From: an uncultured Eubacteriales bacterium
Lineage (GTDB): Bacteria; Bacillota; Clostridia; Oscillospirales; Oscillospiraceae
Length of the DNA stretch: 64,000 nt
Assembly: GCA_900545495.1 (NCBI GenBank)
Contig: UQZJ01000014.1
Span: forward strand, 1 to 64,000
Direction of reading: 5' to 3'
The translations under genes and the position numbers were made by a program. This document shows positions 1-8,349 of the stretch, piece by piece. Below the pieces are notes generated by a model. That model worked only from the letters and a program-made list of their open reading frames with translations, made no database searches and had not been told where the DNA came from. Numbering within the stretch: the stretch's first letter is position 1; each line of letters begins with the position of its first letter.

Positions 1-32
1 CAATGTGACGAAAATACGATAAAAAGAGCGGG

Positions 33-1820
33 TCAACCGAGACCGTACTCCTTTAACCGGTCATAAAATACGGAGCGGGACACGTCCAGCTGCTTCATCG
101 CCAGCTTTCTGTCGCCGCCGCACTGGAGCAGCACCTGCTGGATATAGCGGCGCTCCTCCTGCCGCATATGCTGGCGCAGCGTCAGGGGGACGGGCTCCGC
201 ATCCAGATGGATGTGCTCGGGGTAGATGATATCCGTGTCGGACAGCGCCGCGGCGCCCTCCAGCACATTCTCCAGTTCCCGCAGGTTACCGGGCCAGTCG
301 TAGTTGAGGAGCTTGCTGAACGCCTCGCCGGACAGGGCCTTGTCCGGGATGTGGTAGCGTTGGCAAATCTCCTCCATAAACTCGTTGGCAATGGCGTAGA
401 TATCCTCCCGGCAGTCACGCAGGGGAGGCAGCTCCACGGAAAAGGCGGACAGCCGGTAGTAGAGATCCTGCCGGAACCGTCCGGCGTCCACCGCCTCCCG
501 CAGGGCGGGGCCTGCCACCGCCAATATCCGCACGTCCACGGGGACGGGCTGGGCGGAGTCCAGCGGCAGCACCTCCCGGCGCTGGATGGCGTGGAGCAAC
601 CGGGCCTGTGCGCCCGGCGGCAGACGGTCTACCTCCTCCAGCAGCAGTGTGCCGCCGTCCGCCTCGCGGAACAGTCCCGGCGCGCCGCCCGCCCGGCCGA
701 ACAGCTTTTCCTCCAGCTCAGCGGGGTCGATGGCGGAGCAGTCCGCCTGCACCATCTGGCCGCCCCGGGGCTGTGCCTGTAAGATCCAGCGTGCCAGCCG
801 GGTCTTTCCCGTGCCGCTTTCACCCACGATCAGGATATTGCAGTCCATCTGGCTGATCTTGTACGTCCGCCGCCGCACGGCGCGGGTGGGGGCGGAGTTG
901 CCGAAGGGCAGCAGCGGGTTGGGTACGCTGTCCGGCAGGCTCCGCTCGGAGGACTCCCGGTATTTGCGTTCCGCCGCGGCGATGGCGGTGTTCCGCTCCA
1001 TGATCGTGGTGCGGATGTCCTCGATATTCCGGAACTTGACGATGATGCCCTCGATCTGCCCGTCGCTTTCGATGGGCAGGATGGAGGCCAGCAGCGCGAA
1101 GCCGTTGATCTCGTAGGCTACATCGGAAAAGCTGGGGACCTCGCCGTTGAGCACCTGATGCAGATGGGTCTCGAACAGCTCGCCCTCGAAGAAATCCCGG
1201 AAGTGGTAGCCCACCACGCAGATCTCCTGATCCGGGCCCTTGGCGATGAAGCTGCCGCCGCGCAGCAGACTGCCGATGCCCTCCTTCCGGGCGGAATAGC
1301 CCTTTTCCTCCCAGAATTTTACACGCTTCGTCCGGTGATCCAAGACCACCATCTGGCCGATGCAGACGAAATAATTGATGGAGTAGACCTTCTCCCGCAC
1401 CTCAATGGCGATCTCCTTGTCGCCGATGTGGATGGAGATGGGGACGCCCTGAAACGTCACGTCCAGACTCAGCCCCACCGCCTCGCCACGCCGCAGGTGC
1501 TTGTATACCGGCTTGATGCCGGGGCCCTTGTAGACGCCTACCGCCGCCAGCATATCCCCGGCGCGGAGGCGTGGATCCTGAATGCCCAGCTGCACCAGAT
1601 CGGCGGCGGCAAGACTGCCGTCGTCCATGCCCATGGCGGAGGTGGCCAGGATCACCATATCCTCCGGCTCCAGACGGCCGGCGGGGTGGGAGTAGAGGCT
1701 GTGGTTGAACAGGCCAAAGCGCTCCTTGGCCTGCTGGTTGATATGGGTCACGATGCCCTGCCGATCCATGGTGAACATGGCATGGGAGGACGAGTCCATC
1801 ACATTTTGCAGAATATCCAT
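33..1820 (-). CDS. PAS/AAA+/Fis-type transcriptional regulator (NtrC-like) lacking the GAFTGA loop
   Basis: A 595-residue cytoplasmic regulator of the enhancer-binding-protein type. An N-terminal PAS-like sensor starts at about residue 8 and a second sensory segment spans about 140-270. The AAA+ core has Walker A GESGTGKT at 333-340, a Walker B region LLLEEVD at 392-398, an arginine-finger region near RQDLYYRL (450-457) and WPGNLRELEN at 509-518. A Fis-like helix-turn-helix lies at about 560-590. Where sigma-54 activators carry GAFTGA, this protein reads FGRAGGAPGLF (374-384), so the sigma-54 contact loop is missing, and Walker B has E for D. It may therefore act independently of sigma-54, like TyrR; that is inference. 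The start has a GGGAG ribosome site. It lies downstream of lysA in the same direction but has its own promoter. The effector is unknown. Confidence 0.85.
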   Translation of the reverse strand: MDILQNVMDSSSHAMFTMDRQGIVTHINQQAKERFGLFNHSLYSHPAGRLEPEDMVILATSAMGMDDGSLAAADLVQLGIQDPRLRAGDMLAAVGVYKGPGIKPVYKHLRRGEAVGLSLDVTFQGVPISIHIGDKEIAIEVREKVYSINYFVCIGQMVVLDHRTKRVKFWEEKGYSARKEGIGSLLRGGSFIAKGPDQEICVVGYHFRDFFEGELFETHLHQVLNGEVPSFSDVAYEINGFALLASILPIESDGQIEGIIVKFRNIEDIRTTIMERNTAIAAAERKYRESSERSLPDSVPNPLLPFGNSAPTRAVRRRTYKISQMDCNILIVGESGTGKTRLARWILQAQPRGGQMVQADCSAIDPAELEEKLFGRAGGAPGLFREADGGTLLLEEVDRLPPGAQARLLHAIQRREVLPLDSAQPVPVDVRILAVAGPALREAVDAGRFRQDLYYRLSAFSVELPPLRDCREDIYAIANEFMEEICQRYHIPDKALSGEAFSKLLNYDWPGNLRELENVLEGAAALSDTDIIYPEHIHLDAEPVPLTLRQHMRQEERRYIQQVLLQCGGDRKLAMKQLDVSRSVFYDRLKEYGLG

Positions 1821-1852
1821 ATTTCCCGCTCCCTTTCGGCAGTGATACCGCT

Positions 1853-1881
1853 ATTCTACACCATGTGCGGACGATTTACAA
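1853..1881 (-). promoter_or_regulatory. Promoter of the AAA+ regulator gene
   Basis: Read on the minus strand: -35 TTGTAA (1876-1881), 17-bp spacer, -10 TAGAAT (1853-1858), followed after about 30 nt by the regulator start. It lies directly beyond the lysA terminator hairpin, so the regulator appears to be separately transcribed. Confidence 0.55.
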
Positions 1882-1886
1882 CATAG

Positions 1887-1930
1887 GGGAAAGCAAAGCC
1901 TGCGGCGGATACAGCAGGCTTTGCTTTCCC
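1887..1930 (-). terminator. Hairpin terminator after lysA
   Basis: A perfect 17-bp stem (arms 1887-1903 and 1914-1930) with a 10-nt loop starts 17 nt after the lysA stop codon. The downstream tract on the minus strand is only moderately T-rich (TTTGCTTTCCCC), so it may also stabilise the mRNA end. Confidence 0.6.
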
Positions 1931-1947
1931 AGGGGAGGGGGGAACGA

Positions 1948-3246
1948 TCACAGATCACATTTGCAGAGATCAGCCAGCGTCTCCCGACGAACCGCCTCGT
2001 AGCTCTCACCGCCCCGGAGCATGACGATGGGGGCGCGGGGCAGCCGGTTGTAGTTGGAGGCCATGGAGTAGTTGTACGCACCGGTGGTGCAGACCGCCAC
2101 GATGTCGCCGCGGTTCACGGAGGAGGGCAGCATCACGTGCTCCTGAATGATGTCGCCGCTCTCGCAGCAGCGTCCCACCACGGAGGCCTCGAAGTCGCAC
2201 GCCTCCTGCATCTTGTTGGCCAGCAGGCAGGTGTAGTTGGACTTATACAGGGCGAAGCGGGGGTTATCCGGCATACCGCCATCGATGGAGACGTAGTTCT
2301 TGTAGCCGGGGATCTTTTTCACTGTGCCGCAGGTGTACAGCGTCATGCCCGCCGCGCCCACGATGCTGCGGCCCGGCTCCATGTGAATCTCCGGCATCTC
2401 GATGGCCAGACGCTGGCAGGCGGCCTTGATGGCGGCTGCCACCTGACTGACCTTGGTGTCCACGTCCAGATAGGGATCGCTCTCCACGTAGCGCACGCCG
2501 TAGCCGCCGCCCAGATCCAGCTGCTTGGCCATGTAGCCGTGCTTCTCCTTCATGGAGGCGATGAACTCCAGCATGATGACGGCGGCGCGCTCGAAGATGT
2601 CCTCACCGAAGACCTGCGAGCCCACGTGGCAGTGGAAGCCCATCAGCTCCACATGGGGCTGCGCCAGCGTGAAAACGGTGATCTCCTCGGCCTGTCCCGT
2701 CTCGATGGCGGAGCCGAACTTGCTGTCCACCTTACCGGTGGCGATGGCCTCGTAGGTGTGGGGGTCGATGCCCGGCGTCAGACGCAGCAGTACCTTCTGG
2801 CGTATACCGCGGCGGCCGGCCTCGGCCTCGATGGCCTTGATCTCCTCCACGTTGTCGGCCACGAAGTAGCCGATGTGGTTGTCCATGCCGTAGACGATGT
2901 CCTCGTCCGTCTTGTTGTTGCTGTGGAAGTAGGCGTGGCTCAGGTCGTATCCCGCCTGCAGCGCGGTGTAGATCTCGCCGGAGGATACCACGTCGATGCC
3001 CATGCCCTCCTCCCGCATGATCTCGTAGATGCGCTTGAAGGAGTTGGCCTTACTGGCGTACAGGGGGCGGCTGGTGGGGCCGAAGTGCTTCTTGAAGGCG
3101 TTCTGATATACCCGGCACTGGTGGCGGATGTAGTCCTCATCCAGCAGGTACAGGGGTGTACCGTACTGCTTGGCCAGCGCCACGGTATCCTGCCCGGCAA
3201 AGTGCAGATGCCCGTTGGCGCCGATGGTGATGTTGTCACAGATCAT
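1948..3246 (-). CDS. lysA: Diaminopimelate decarboxylase
   Basis: A 432-residue PLP enzyme of the alanine-racemase-fold decarboxylases. It decarboxylates meso-diaminopimelate to L-lysine, the last step of lysine synthesis, in the cytoplasm. Visible motifs: the PLP lysine in YASKANS (K66), the HCHVGSQ motif, EPGRSIVG (phosphate and substrate binding), CCESGD contributing from the partner subunit, and the C-terminal YNYSMASNYN typical of LysA. Length is normal. The ribosome site GGAGAGAAAGGA supports the start. dapF, which makes its substrate, lies 1.5 kb upstream on the same strand, separated by a symporter gene and a terminator-like hairpin. Ornithine or arginine decarboxylases share the fold, but the motif set and dapF favour LysA. 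Confidence 0.95.
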   Translation of the reverse strand: MICDNITIGANGHLHFAGQDTVALAKQYGTPLYLLDEDYIRHQCRVYQNAFKKHFGPTSRPLYASKANSFKRIYEIMREEGMGIDVVSSGEIYTALQAGYDLSHAYFHSNNKTDEDIVYGMDNHIGYFVADNVEEIKAIEAEAGRRGIRQKVLLRLTPGIDPHTYEAIATGKVDSKFGSAIETGQAEEITVFTLAQPHVELMGFHCHVGSQVFGEDIFERAAVIMLEFIASMKEKHGYMAKQLDLGGGYGVRYVESDPYLDVDTKVSQVAAAIKAACQRLAIEMPEIHMEPGRSIVGAAGMTLYTCGTVKKIPGYKNYVSIDGGMPDNPRFALYKSNYTCLLANKMQEACDFEASVVGRCCESGDIIQEHVMLPSSVNRGDIVAVCTTGAYNYSMASNYNRLPRAPIVMLRGGESYEAVRRETLADLCKCDL

Positions 3247-3467
3247 GGTAAATTCCTTTCTCTCCTGCCCGCCGGGGGCGGGACAAGTCCTATGTATGGG
3301 AAGGCTCCCATTGAGCCGAATGCGCGAATTTAAGGGTTTTGATGCGGAAAATAACTGTCTATCGCTTATTTGCGGGGAAAAGAGAGAGGGCGGGGGGACT
3401 GCGGCTCAACCACACCGCAGTCCCCTGCCCGTCTGCTGAGAGCAGAGGAGGTACGAAAATGCTCAGG
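3247..3467. other. lysA / symporter intergenic region
   Basis: 221 bp between two minus-strand genes. Its left half should hold the lysA promoter, but I see no clear -35/-10 pair. Its right half holds the symporter terminator hairpin (3394-3425). No gene is visible. Confidence 0.5.
3394..3425 (-). terminator. Hairpin terminator after the symporter gene
   Basis: An 11-bp perfect stem (GGGGACTGCGG with CCGCAGTCCCC) with a 10-nt loop lies about 40 nt past the symporter stop. It is followed on the minus strand by a pyrimidine-rich tract ending in CTTTTCC. Confidence 0.6.
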
Positions 3468-4730
3468 TCACTCGGCCTTGGAGGCAGCGTTCTTCTTAGC
3501 AACTGCCTTGTCCAGCCAATCCTTGCCGTCCGCGAAGCGGGAGACGATGTAGGTCACCACATAGTCGCCGGCGGAGTTGATCATGGTGGCGGGAGGATCG
3601 ACCAGGTTGCCGATGGCGACCAGGATGGGGAATGCCAGCTCGATCTGGTTGGGGAAGAAGATGGAGCAGATGATGTACTCGCCGATGTAGCCGCCGCCGG
3701 GGACGCCGGACATACCGACAGAGGACAGCACCGCCACGAGGACGATGGGGATCAGCTTGCCCCAGCTCATTTCCTGACCGAACACGCCCCACACGAAGGC
3801 GATCTTCAGCACGCAGGAGAAGCAGGAGCCGTCCATGTGCATGGTAGCGCCCAGAGGCACGACCATCTCGGCCACGTCCTTGCTGACGCCGGTATCCTCA
3901 GCCTCTTCCAGGTTGGTGGGGATGGTAGCCACAGAGGAGCAGGTGCCAAGAGACACCAGAGCGGGCTTGGTGATGTGGCGGAACATGGTCTTGATACCGT
4001 GCTTGCCGCCGCCGAACCATGCGAACAGGGGGAAGGCGGTGAAGATGTAGATGAAGCACAGGGGATAGTACACCGCCATGGCGCGGCCATAGGAGCCGGC
4101 GATCTGCGGGCCGTAGTCGGCGACCAGACCGGCGAAGATGGCGAAGAAGGCCACGGGAGCGTAGTAGGTGATGATCTTGATGAACTTCATCATGACCTCG
4201 GTCATGCTGCTGAGCCACTTGGCAACCAGGGTCTCAGAACCGCCCGCCATGTTGGTGGCGAAGCCGAACAGCACGGAGAACACGATCAGGGGCAGCATGG
4301 CCTTGCGGGTCAGCAGACCCACGAAGTCGCTGGCGGTGAAGAAGTTGACGATCATGTCGGAGATGGAGGCGTACTCGCCGATCTCCTCAGAGGGGATGTC
4401 GTTCCAGGGAACCAGTACCGGGGGGAAGATCTTCATCAGCGCGAACATGATGACGGCGGCGATGGCGCCGGTGATGACGAAGGTCGCCACGGTGGTGCCC
4501 ATGATCTTACCGGCACGCTTCATGCTCTTCATGTTGGCGATGGAGCCCGCGATGGACACGAACACCAGCGGCACCACCACGCAGAACATCATGTTGATGA
4601 ACACCGTGCCGAAGGGCTTCAGAACGCCGGCGGCGGTGGGGGCCAGCCAGCCGACGATGGCGCCCAGCACCATCGCGCCCAGCATGATGCCAAGGAAAAT
4701 ATAATTCTTGACGACTGCTTTCTTTTCCAT
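3468..4730 (-). CDS. Dicarboxylate/amino acid:cation symporter (DAACS family)
   Basis: A 420-residue, multi-helix inner-membrane transporter of the glutamate/aspartate/serine-threonine symporter family. Family hallmarks are visible: SLGTCSSVATIP (re-entrant loop HP1, normally serine-rich), VPLGATMHMDG (TM7), GVPGGGYIG (HP2) and DPPATMINSAGD (TM8, substrate carboxylate and amino-group contacts). It imports a small amino acid or dicarboxylate with Na+ or H+; the exact substrate cannot be read from sequence. Its position between lysA and dapF suggests a link to lysine, diaminopimelate or aspartate-family metabolism, which is inference. The start has a strong AGGAGGAG ribosome site. A near-palindrome lies just upstream. 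Confidence 0.88.
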   Translation of the reverse strand: MEKKAVVKNYIFLGIMLGAMVLGAIVGWLAPTAAGVLKPFGTVFINMMFCVVVPLVFVSIAGSIANMKSMKRAGKIMGTTVATFVITGAIAAVIMFALMKIFPPVLVPWNDIPSEEIGEYASISDMIVNFFTASDFVGLLTRKAMLPLIVFSVLFGFATNMAGGSETLVAKWLSSMTEVMMKFIKIITYYAPVAFFAIFAGLVADYGPQIAGSYGRAMAVYYPLCFIYIFTAFPLFAWFGGGKHGIKTMFRHITKPALVSLGTCSSVATIPTNLEEAEDTGVSKDVAEMVVPLGATMHMDGSCFSCVLKIAFVWGVFGQEMSWGKLIPIVLVAVLSSVGMSGVPGGGYIGEYIICSIFFPNQIELAFPILVAIGNLVDPPATMINSAGDYVVTYIVSRFADGKDWLDKAVAKKNAASKAE

Positions 4731-4778
4731 TAGATTTTTCTCCTCCTAACAATGTTTGGTTGATTTGGTTGCTCTCTC

Positions 4779-4802
4779 TATGTAAAGCATATTGCTTACA
4801 TA
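4779..4802. promoter_or_regulatory. Near-perfect palindrome upstream of the symporter (candidate operator)
   Basis: The arms TATGTAA and TTACATA flank a centre that is itself nearly symmetric (GC..GC). It overlaps the dapF stop codon and lies about 50 bp before the symporter start. No terminator separates dapF from the symporter, so this could be an operator for an internal promoter. The binding protein is unknown. Confidence 0.4.
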
Positions 4803-5653
4803 CTTAATAAAGAAGGGTCCAGCGCCTCGTCGGTGATCTCGCCCTTGCAGACGATATTGGTGGGGCCGGTGAGGAACAGGTCGGTGACATGGCCCGCGTC
4901 GTCCCGCTCCACGTCGATGGTCAGCGTACCGCCGGTCATGTCCACCCGGACGCCCTTGCCGGACACCTTGCCCAGCAGCGTCAGCACCGTCACCACAGAG
5001 CCGGTGCCTGTGCCGCAGGCGTAGGTGAAATCCTCCACGCCCCGCTCATACGTCCGCTCGTAGACGTGGTCGGGGCCGATGATCTCGTAGAAGTTCACGT
5101 TGGCGCCCTTGGGGAAGTCTTTATAGTAGCGGAGCTTGCGGCCCAGCTGGAACAGCGCCTGCGTGTCGTAGTCCTTCAGGTTCTCGATGGGTACCGCCGC
5201 GTGGGGGATGCCGGGGTCGCCCAACTCCACATAGGCGCAGTCGTAGGTGACGCCGTCCACCTCCGCCTTGTCCTCCAGCCGCATATGGCAGGGGTCGTTG
5301 AGCCGGACGCGGTAGTGCTGCCGGTCGATGCGCCAGCCGGTGACAAGCCCCGCCGTCGTCTCCACCTTCTGCACCTCGCCCGCCAGACCGTTCTCGTAGC
5401 CGAAGCGGCAGATGCATCGTGCACCGTTGCCGCACATCTCGCCCAGCGAACCGTCGGAGTTGAAGAACAGCATCTTGTAGTCGCCGCCGTAGGTGGGATT
5501 TTTCACCACCATGAAGCCGTCTGCGCCGATGGACATATGCCGCTCGCACAGGATACGGATGATCTCCGGCCACTTCTCGTCGGGGATGGCGTTTGCGCGG
5601 TCGTCCACCACGATGAAATCATTGCCGGCTCCGTTCATTTTCCAGAATTGCAT
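4796..5653 (-). CDS. dapF: Diaminopimelate epimerase
   Basis: A 285-residue cytoplasmic, cofactor-independent epimerase that interconverts LL- and meso-diaminopimelate for lysine and peptidoglycan synthesis. Both catalytic cysteine motifs are present: MCGNGARC (thiol base, with the preceding FFNSDGS segment) and YACGTGTGS. The N-terminus begins MQFWKMNGAGNDFIV, the family signature. I chose the start at 5653 because AGGAGTG lies just upstream and the longer 305-residue version adds residues without family similarity. It feeds LysA. A 34-bp dyad lies about 75 bp upstream of the start. Confidence 0.95.
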   Translation of the reverse strand: MQFWKMNGAGNDFIVVDDRANAIPDEKWPEIIRILCERHMSIGADGFMVVKNPTYGGDYKMLFFNSDGSLGEMCGNGARCICRFGYENGLAGEVQKVETTAGLVTGWRIDRQHYRVRLNDPCHMRLEDKAEVDGVTYDCAYVELGDPGIPHAAVPIENLKDYDTQALFQLGRKLRYYKDFPKGANVNFYEIIGPDHVYERTYERGVEDFTYACGTGTGSVVTVLTLLGKVSGKGVRVDMTGGTLTIDVERDDAGHVTDLFLTGPTNIVCKGEITDEALDPSLLSM

Positions 5654-5845
5654 GACCAAGCACTCCTTCCGTGTTTCTGTGGACATTGTACATACCGGCG
5701 CGAAGATTGTCAAAAAAATTACGCAGTCCTGATTTTAGGATTATCGTCCTGAAATCAGGACAATTTGACGGGGGCGGGAGGCGTACCCGGACGGGCGGCG
5801 GGGCGGCGCGTGGCCGGCAGGGAGGGGCGGACGGGCAATTCCCCC
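5654..5845. other. dapF / thi divergent intergenic region
   Basis: About 190 bp between the divergent dapF and thi operons. It contains the dyad at 5727-5760 and a very G+C-rich stretch (5765-5840) in which I see no gene. The thi promoter follows immediately. Confidence 0.5.
5727..5760. promoter_or_regulatory. 34-bp inverted repeat upstream of dapF (candidate operator)
   Basis: Two 14-nt arms, TCCTGATTTTAGGA and TCCTGAAATCAGGA, are complementary apart from one T/G pair and are separated by 6 nt. Each arm is itself partly symmetric (TCCTGA/TCAGGA). It covers the probable dapF promoter region (GATAAT is embedded on the minus strand). The regulator is unknown. Confidence 0.45.
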
Positions 5846-5874
5846 TTGCAATCTGGCGTGGGCGGGTGTATAAT
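5846..5874 (+). promoter_or_regulatory. Promoter of the thi operon
   Basis: -35 TTGCAA (5846-5851), 17-bp spacer, -10 TATAAT (5869-5874). Transcription would begin near 5881, about 12 nt before the riboswitch aptamer. Confidence 0.75.
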
Positions 5875-5892
5875 AACCCAGAAAACTGAACA

Positions 5893-5974
5893 GACGGGAG
5901 CTTGTGTGACAGGCTGAGAGGAAGGTGTTACCTTCGACCGGTGACCTGATTTGGATAATGCCAACGTAGGGACG
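5893..5974 (+). ncRNA. TPP (THI-box) riboswitch aptamer
   Basis: It contains the conserved thi-box elements in order: the GGGAGCTTGTGTGACAGGCTGAGAG-type pyrimidine-sensor arm (CTGAGA at about 5914-5919), an internal hairpin (GAAGGTG...CACCTTC-like), then ACCTGAT and GGATAATGCCAACGTAGGGA (about 5944-5972), the pyrophosphate-sensor arm. It precedes a terminator and thiamine genes, so TPP binding should favour termination and switch the operon off. Confidence 0.93.
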
Positions 5975-5990
5975 GCGATCGGCGCTTTGC

Positions 5991-6030
5991 GGAAGTTACC
6001 CATGTCGGGTGGTTTCCGTTTTTTATTTTT
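5991..6030 (+). terminator. Riboswitch-controlled intrinsic terminator
   Basis: The stem GGAAGTTACCC/GGGTGGTTTCC (with G-U pairs) is followed by a 13-nt T-rich run. It lies 18 nt after the TPP aptamer and is the expected expression platform. Beyond it there are a further 175 nt before thiW. Confidence 0.85.
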
Positions 6031-6205
6031 CCTGGCAGAAAGGACGTGAGTGGACCTATCCCGAGTGGTTTCGGGCGGATAGAAGGGGAGCGCCTTGTGT
6101 CTTGTAATTTGCGAGGGAACCCGTGTTTCGGGGTGAGAGGAGAAAATAGATTCTCGACCGAGCGAAGTATGTTGCTTCGTATAAATATGAAAAGAGGCAA
6201 TACAA
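6031..6205 (+). other. Long untranslated stretch between riboswitch terminator and thiW
   Basis: It contains a hairpin near 6055-6083 (CTATCC...GGATAG with inner CCGA/TCGG) and a small GAAG...CTTC hairpin near 6160-6175. No known RNA motif is recognised. A 57-codon GTG-initiated frame runs through it but has no family features. Confidence 0.4.
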
Positions 6206-6934
6206 GTGAAAAATTCTAACAGCATTCTGAAAATGACGGTTTTGGCTATGCTTATTGCGCTGGGCGTTGTGATCTCGCCCATCCTGCGGGTGGAGGGTAT
6301 GTGTCCCATGGCGCATTTCATCAACATCGTCTGCTCCGTTTTTCTGGGGCCGTGGTATTCGCTGCTCTGCGCCACACTGATCGGCATCATCCGCATGGCC
6401 ACCATGGGCATCCCCCCGCTGGCCCTGACCGGCGCCGTGTTCGGCGCGTTCCTCTCCGGCGTTTTTTACCGCCTGTCCAAGGGTAAGATCATCTGCGCCG
6501 TCATCGGCGAGGTCATCGGCACCGGCATCATCGGCGCCATCGTCTCCTACCCCGTTATGACGTTCCTTTGGGGCAAGGAGGGGCTGAGCTGGATGTTCTA
6601 CGTGCCGTCCTTCATCTGCGGCACCCTCATCGGCGGCAGCATCGCCTATGTATTTCTGCGGAAAATGGCGTCCAACGGTATGCTGACAAAGCTGCAGGTC
6701 AAGCTGAACGCCAAGGGCTATACCGACAAGAGCACCGTCCTGTCCGACGCGCTGACCATCGCGGCCTTCGGCGGCATCCTCTTTGTGGTCATCAAGCTGG
6801 CCTCCGGCGTCTTTGAACTGACCAACCCCATCTGGAACACCCTGTCCTACGCCGCACCGGCGGTCTGCGCGGCCGCGGCGGTCATCTACTACATCGTCAA
6901 GAAGGTGAAACCTGCTGATGCGATCCATTCCTGA
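6206..6934 (+). CDS. thiW: ThiW: thiazole-type ECF transporter S component
   Basis: A 242-residue, strongly hydrophobic integral membrane protein matching ThiW. It starts with a long TM helix, carries the conserved RVEGMCPMAHFIN segment, and later GIPPLALTGAVFGAFLSG. ThiW is the substrate-specific unit of an energy-coupling-factor importer thought to bring in hydroxyethylthiazole; the shared ATPase and T subunits are not in this window. The C-terminal part adds TM segments, making it longer than most ThiW proteins. The start is GTG with an AAAGAGG ribosome site 8 nt upstream. Its 3' end overlaps thiM by 17 bp. It is under TPP-riboswitch control. Confidence 0.88.
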   Translation: MKNSNSILKMTVLAMLIALGVVISPILRVEGMCPMAHFINIVCSVFLGPWYSLLCATLIGIIRMATMGIPPLALTGAVFGAFLSGVFYRLSKGKIICAVIGEVIGTGIIGAIVSYPVMTFLWGKEGLSWMFYVPSFICGTLIGGSIAYVFLRKMASNGMLTKLQVKLNAKGYTDKSTVLSDALTIAAFGGILFVVIKLASGVFELTNPIWNTLSYAAPAVCAAAAVIYYIVKKVKPADAIHS

Positions 6935-7727
6935 CATTCGCGGTGCGGTCAGGGAGCGCAGCTCCCTGATCCACTGCATCACTAACCCCATCTCCATCAA
7001 CCAGTGCGCCAACGCCATTTTGGCTGTGGGCGGCCGTCCCATCATGGCGGAGCATCCCCGTGAGGTGTCGGAGATCACCGCCACCGCCGGGGCGCTGATG
7101 CTGAATCTGGGCAACATCACCGACGTGCGGATGGAGGCTATGCGCCTCTCCGCGCGGACGGCGGCGGAGCATGGAACGCCCATTCTGCTGGACGCAGTGG
7201 GCGTAGCCTGCTCCAGACTGCGCCGGGACTACGCCTGCGGCCTGATGGAGGCCGTGACGCCGGCGGTCATCAAGGGCAACTACTCCGAGATCAACGCCCT
7301 GTATCAGGAGCGCTACCGCGCCTCCGGTGTGGACGCAGATGCCGCGCTGGACGCGCAGACCGTGGAGCGGGCCGCCGCCGCACTGGCGCGTACCCGCCGC
7401 ACGGTGGTGCTGGCCAGCGGAAAGGTGGATATCGTGACGGACGGGACGCGGCTCATCCGCGTCAGAAACGGCACGCCCCAGCTCTCCTGCGTCACCGGCA
7501 CCGGCTGTATGCTGGGGGCGCTGACGGCGGCGTATCTGTCGGCGGCGAGCGGTCTGGACGCCGCAGTCACGGCCTGCGCCGTGCTGGGCGTCTGCGGCCA
7601 GCTGGCGGAGACGGAGCGCGGCTCCGGCAGCTTTATGGTGGGCCTGCTGGACGCGCTGTCCACCTTACAGGACGCGGAACTGGAACGTTATATGGATTTG
7701 GAGGAGATCGAAATTGAAGCATCTTGA
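6918..7727 (+). CDS. thiM: Hydroxyethylthiazole kinase
   Basis: A 269-residue cytoplasmic kinase that phosphorylates 4-methyl-5-(2-hydroxyethyl)thiazole, the product imported by ThiW, giving one of the two ThiE substrates. Motifs: HCITNPISINQCANA near the N-terminus, ALMLNLGNI, DAVGVACSRLR and the anion-hole/catalytic region VTGTGCMLGAL of the ribokinase fold. Length is typical. It overlaps the end of thiW and, by 14 bp, the start of thiE, indicating translational coupling in the thi operon. Confidence 0.95.
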   Translation: MRSIPDIRGAVRERSSLIHCITNPISINQCANAILAVGGRPIMAEHPREVSEITATAGALMLNLGNITDVRMEAMRLSARTAAEHGTPILLDAVGVACSRLRRDYACGLMEAVTPAVIKGNYSEINALYQERYRASGVDADAALDAQTVERAAAALARTRRTVVLASGKVDIVTDGTRLIRVRNGTPQLSCVTGTGCMLGALTAAYLSAASGLDAAVTACAVLGVCGQLAETERGSGSFMVGLLDALSTLQDAELERYMDLEEIEIEAS

Positions 7728-8349
7728 CACCAGCCTTTACTTTATCACCGACAGCACAGGCCTCAGCGAGGAGGAGTTCCTCCGCCGGACGGAGGAGGCG
7801 CTGCGGGGCGGCGTCACCCTTTTGCAGCTGCGGGAGAAGAACCGGACCACCCGGGAGTACCTGTCCCTCGCGGAAAAGGTACACGCACTGACCCGGCGGT
7901 ACGGCGTGCCGCTGCTCATCGACGACCGGCTGGACGTGGCCATGGCCATGGACGCCGAGGGCGTCCATCTGGGGCAGAGCGACCTGCCCATCCACATGGC
8001 CCGGCGTATTCTGGGAGCGGATAAGATCGTGGGCGCTACCGCCAAGACCGTGCCGCAGGCTACGGAGGCCTATGAGCAGGGGGCGGATTATCTGGGCGTG
8101 GGCGCCATCTATCCCACCACCACCAAGGTCAAGACCGTCCTGACCTCCACCGATACCCTGCGGGACATCTGCAAGGCCGTCCCCATCCCCGTCAACGCCA
8201 TCGGCGGATTGAACAAGACCAACATCGACGTGCTGTGCGGCATCCCCATCGCCGGCATCTGCGTTGTCTCCGCCATCATGAAGGCGGACGATCCCCGGCA
8301 GGCTGCCATCGACCTGCGCGATAGGGCAAAAGAACTGGGGATCCTCTAA
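7714..8349 (+). CDS. thiE: Thiamine-phosphate synthase
   Basis: A 211-residue TIM-barrel enzyme that couples HMP pyrophosphate with thiazole phosphate to form thiamine monophosphate. It shows LLQLREKN (pyrophosphate/pyrimidine site), LLIDDRLDVA, GVHLGQSDLP, GADYLGVGAIYPTTTK and the phosphate loop IPVNAIGGLN. Length and motif order are normal. It overlaps thiM and is followed by a 110-bp gap before thiD. Confidence 0.96.
   Translation: MKHLDTSLYFITDSTGLSEEEFLRRTEEALRGGVTLLQLREKNRTTREYLSLAEKVHALTRRYGVPLLIDDRLDVAMAMDAEGVHLGQSDLPIHMARRILGADKIVGATAKTVPQATEAYEQGADYLGVGAIYPTTTKVKTVLTSTDTLRDICKAVPIPVNAIGGLNKTNIDVLCGIPIAGICVVSAIMKADDPRQAAIDLRDRAKELGIL

Noticed and set aside
6046..6221. 57-codon GTG frame between the TPP terminator and thiW
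   Set aside because: It has a fair ribosome site but an atypical amino-acid mix, overlaps thiW out of frame, and most likely is chance in a structured leader.
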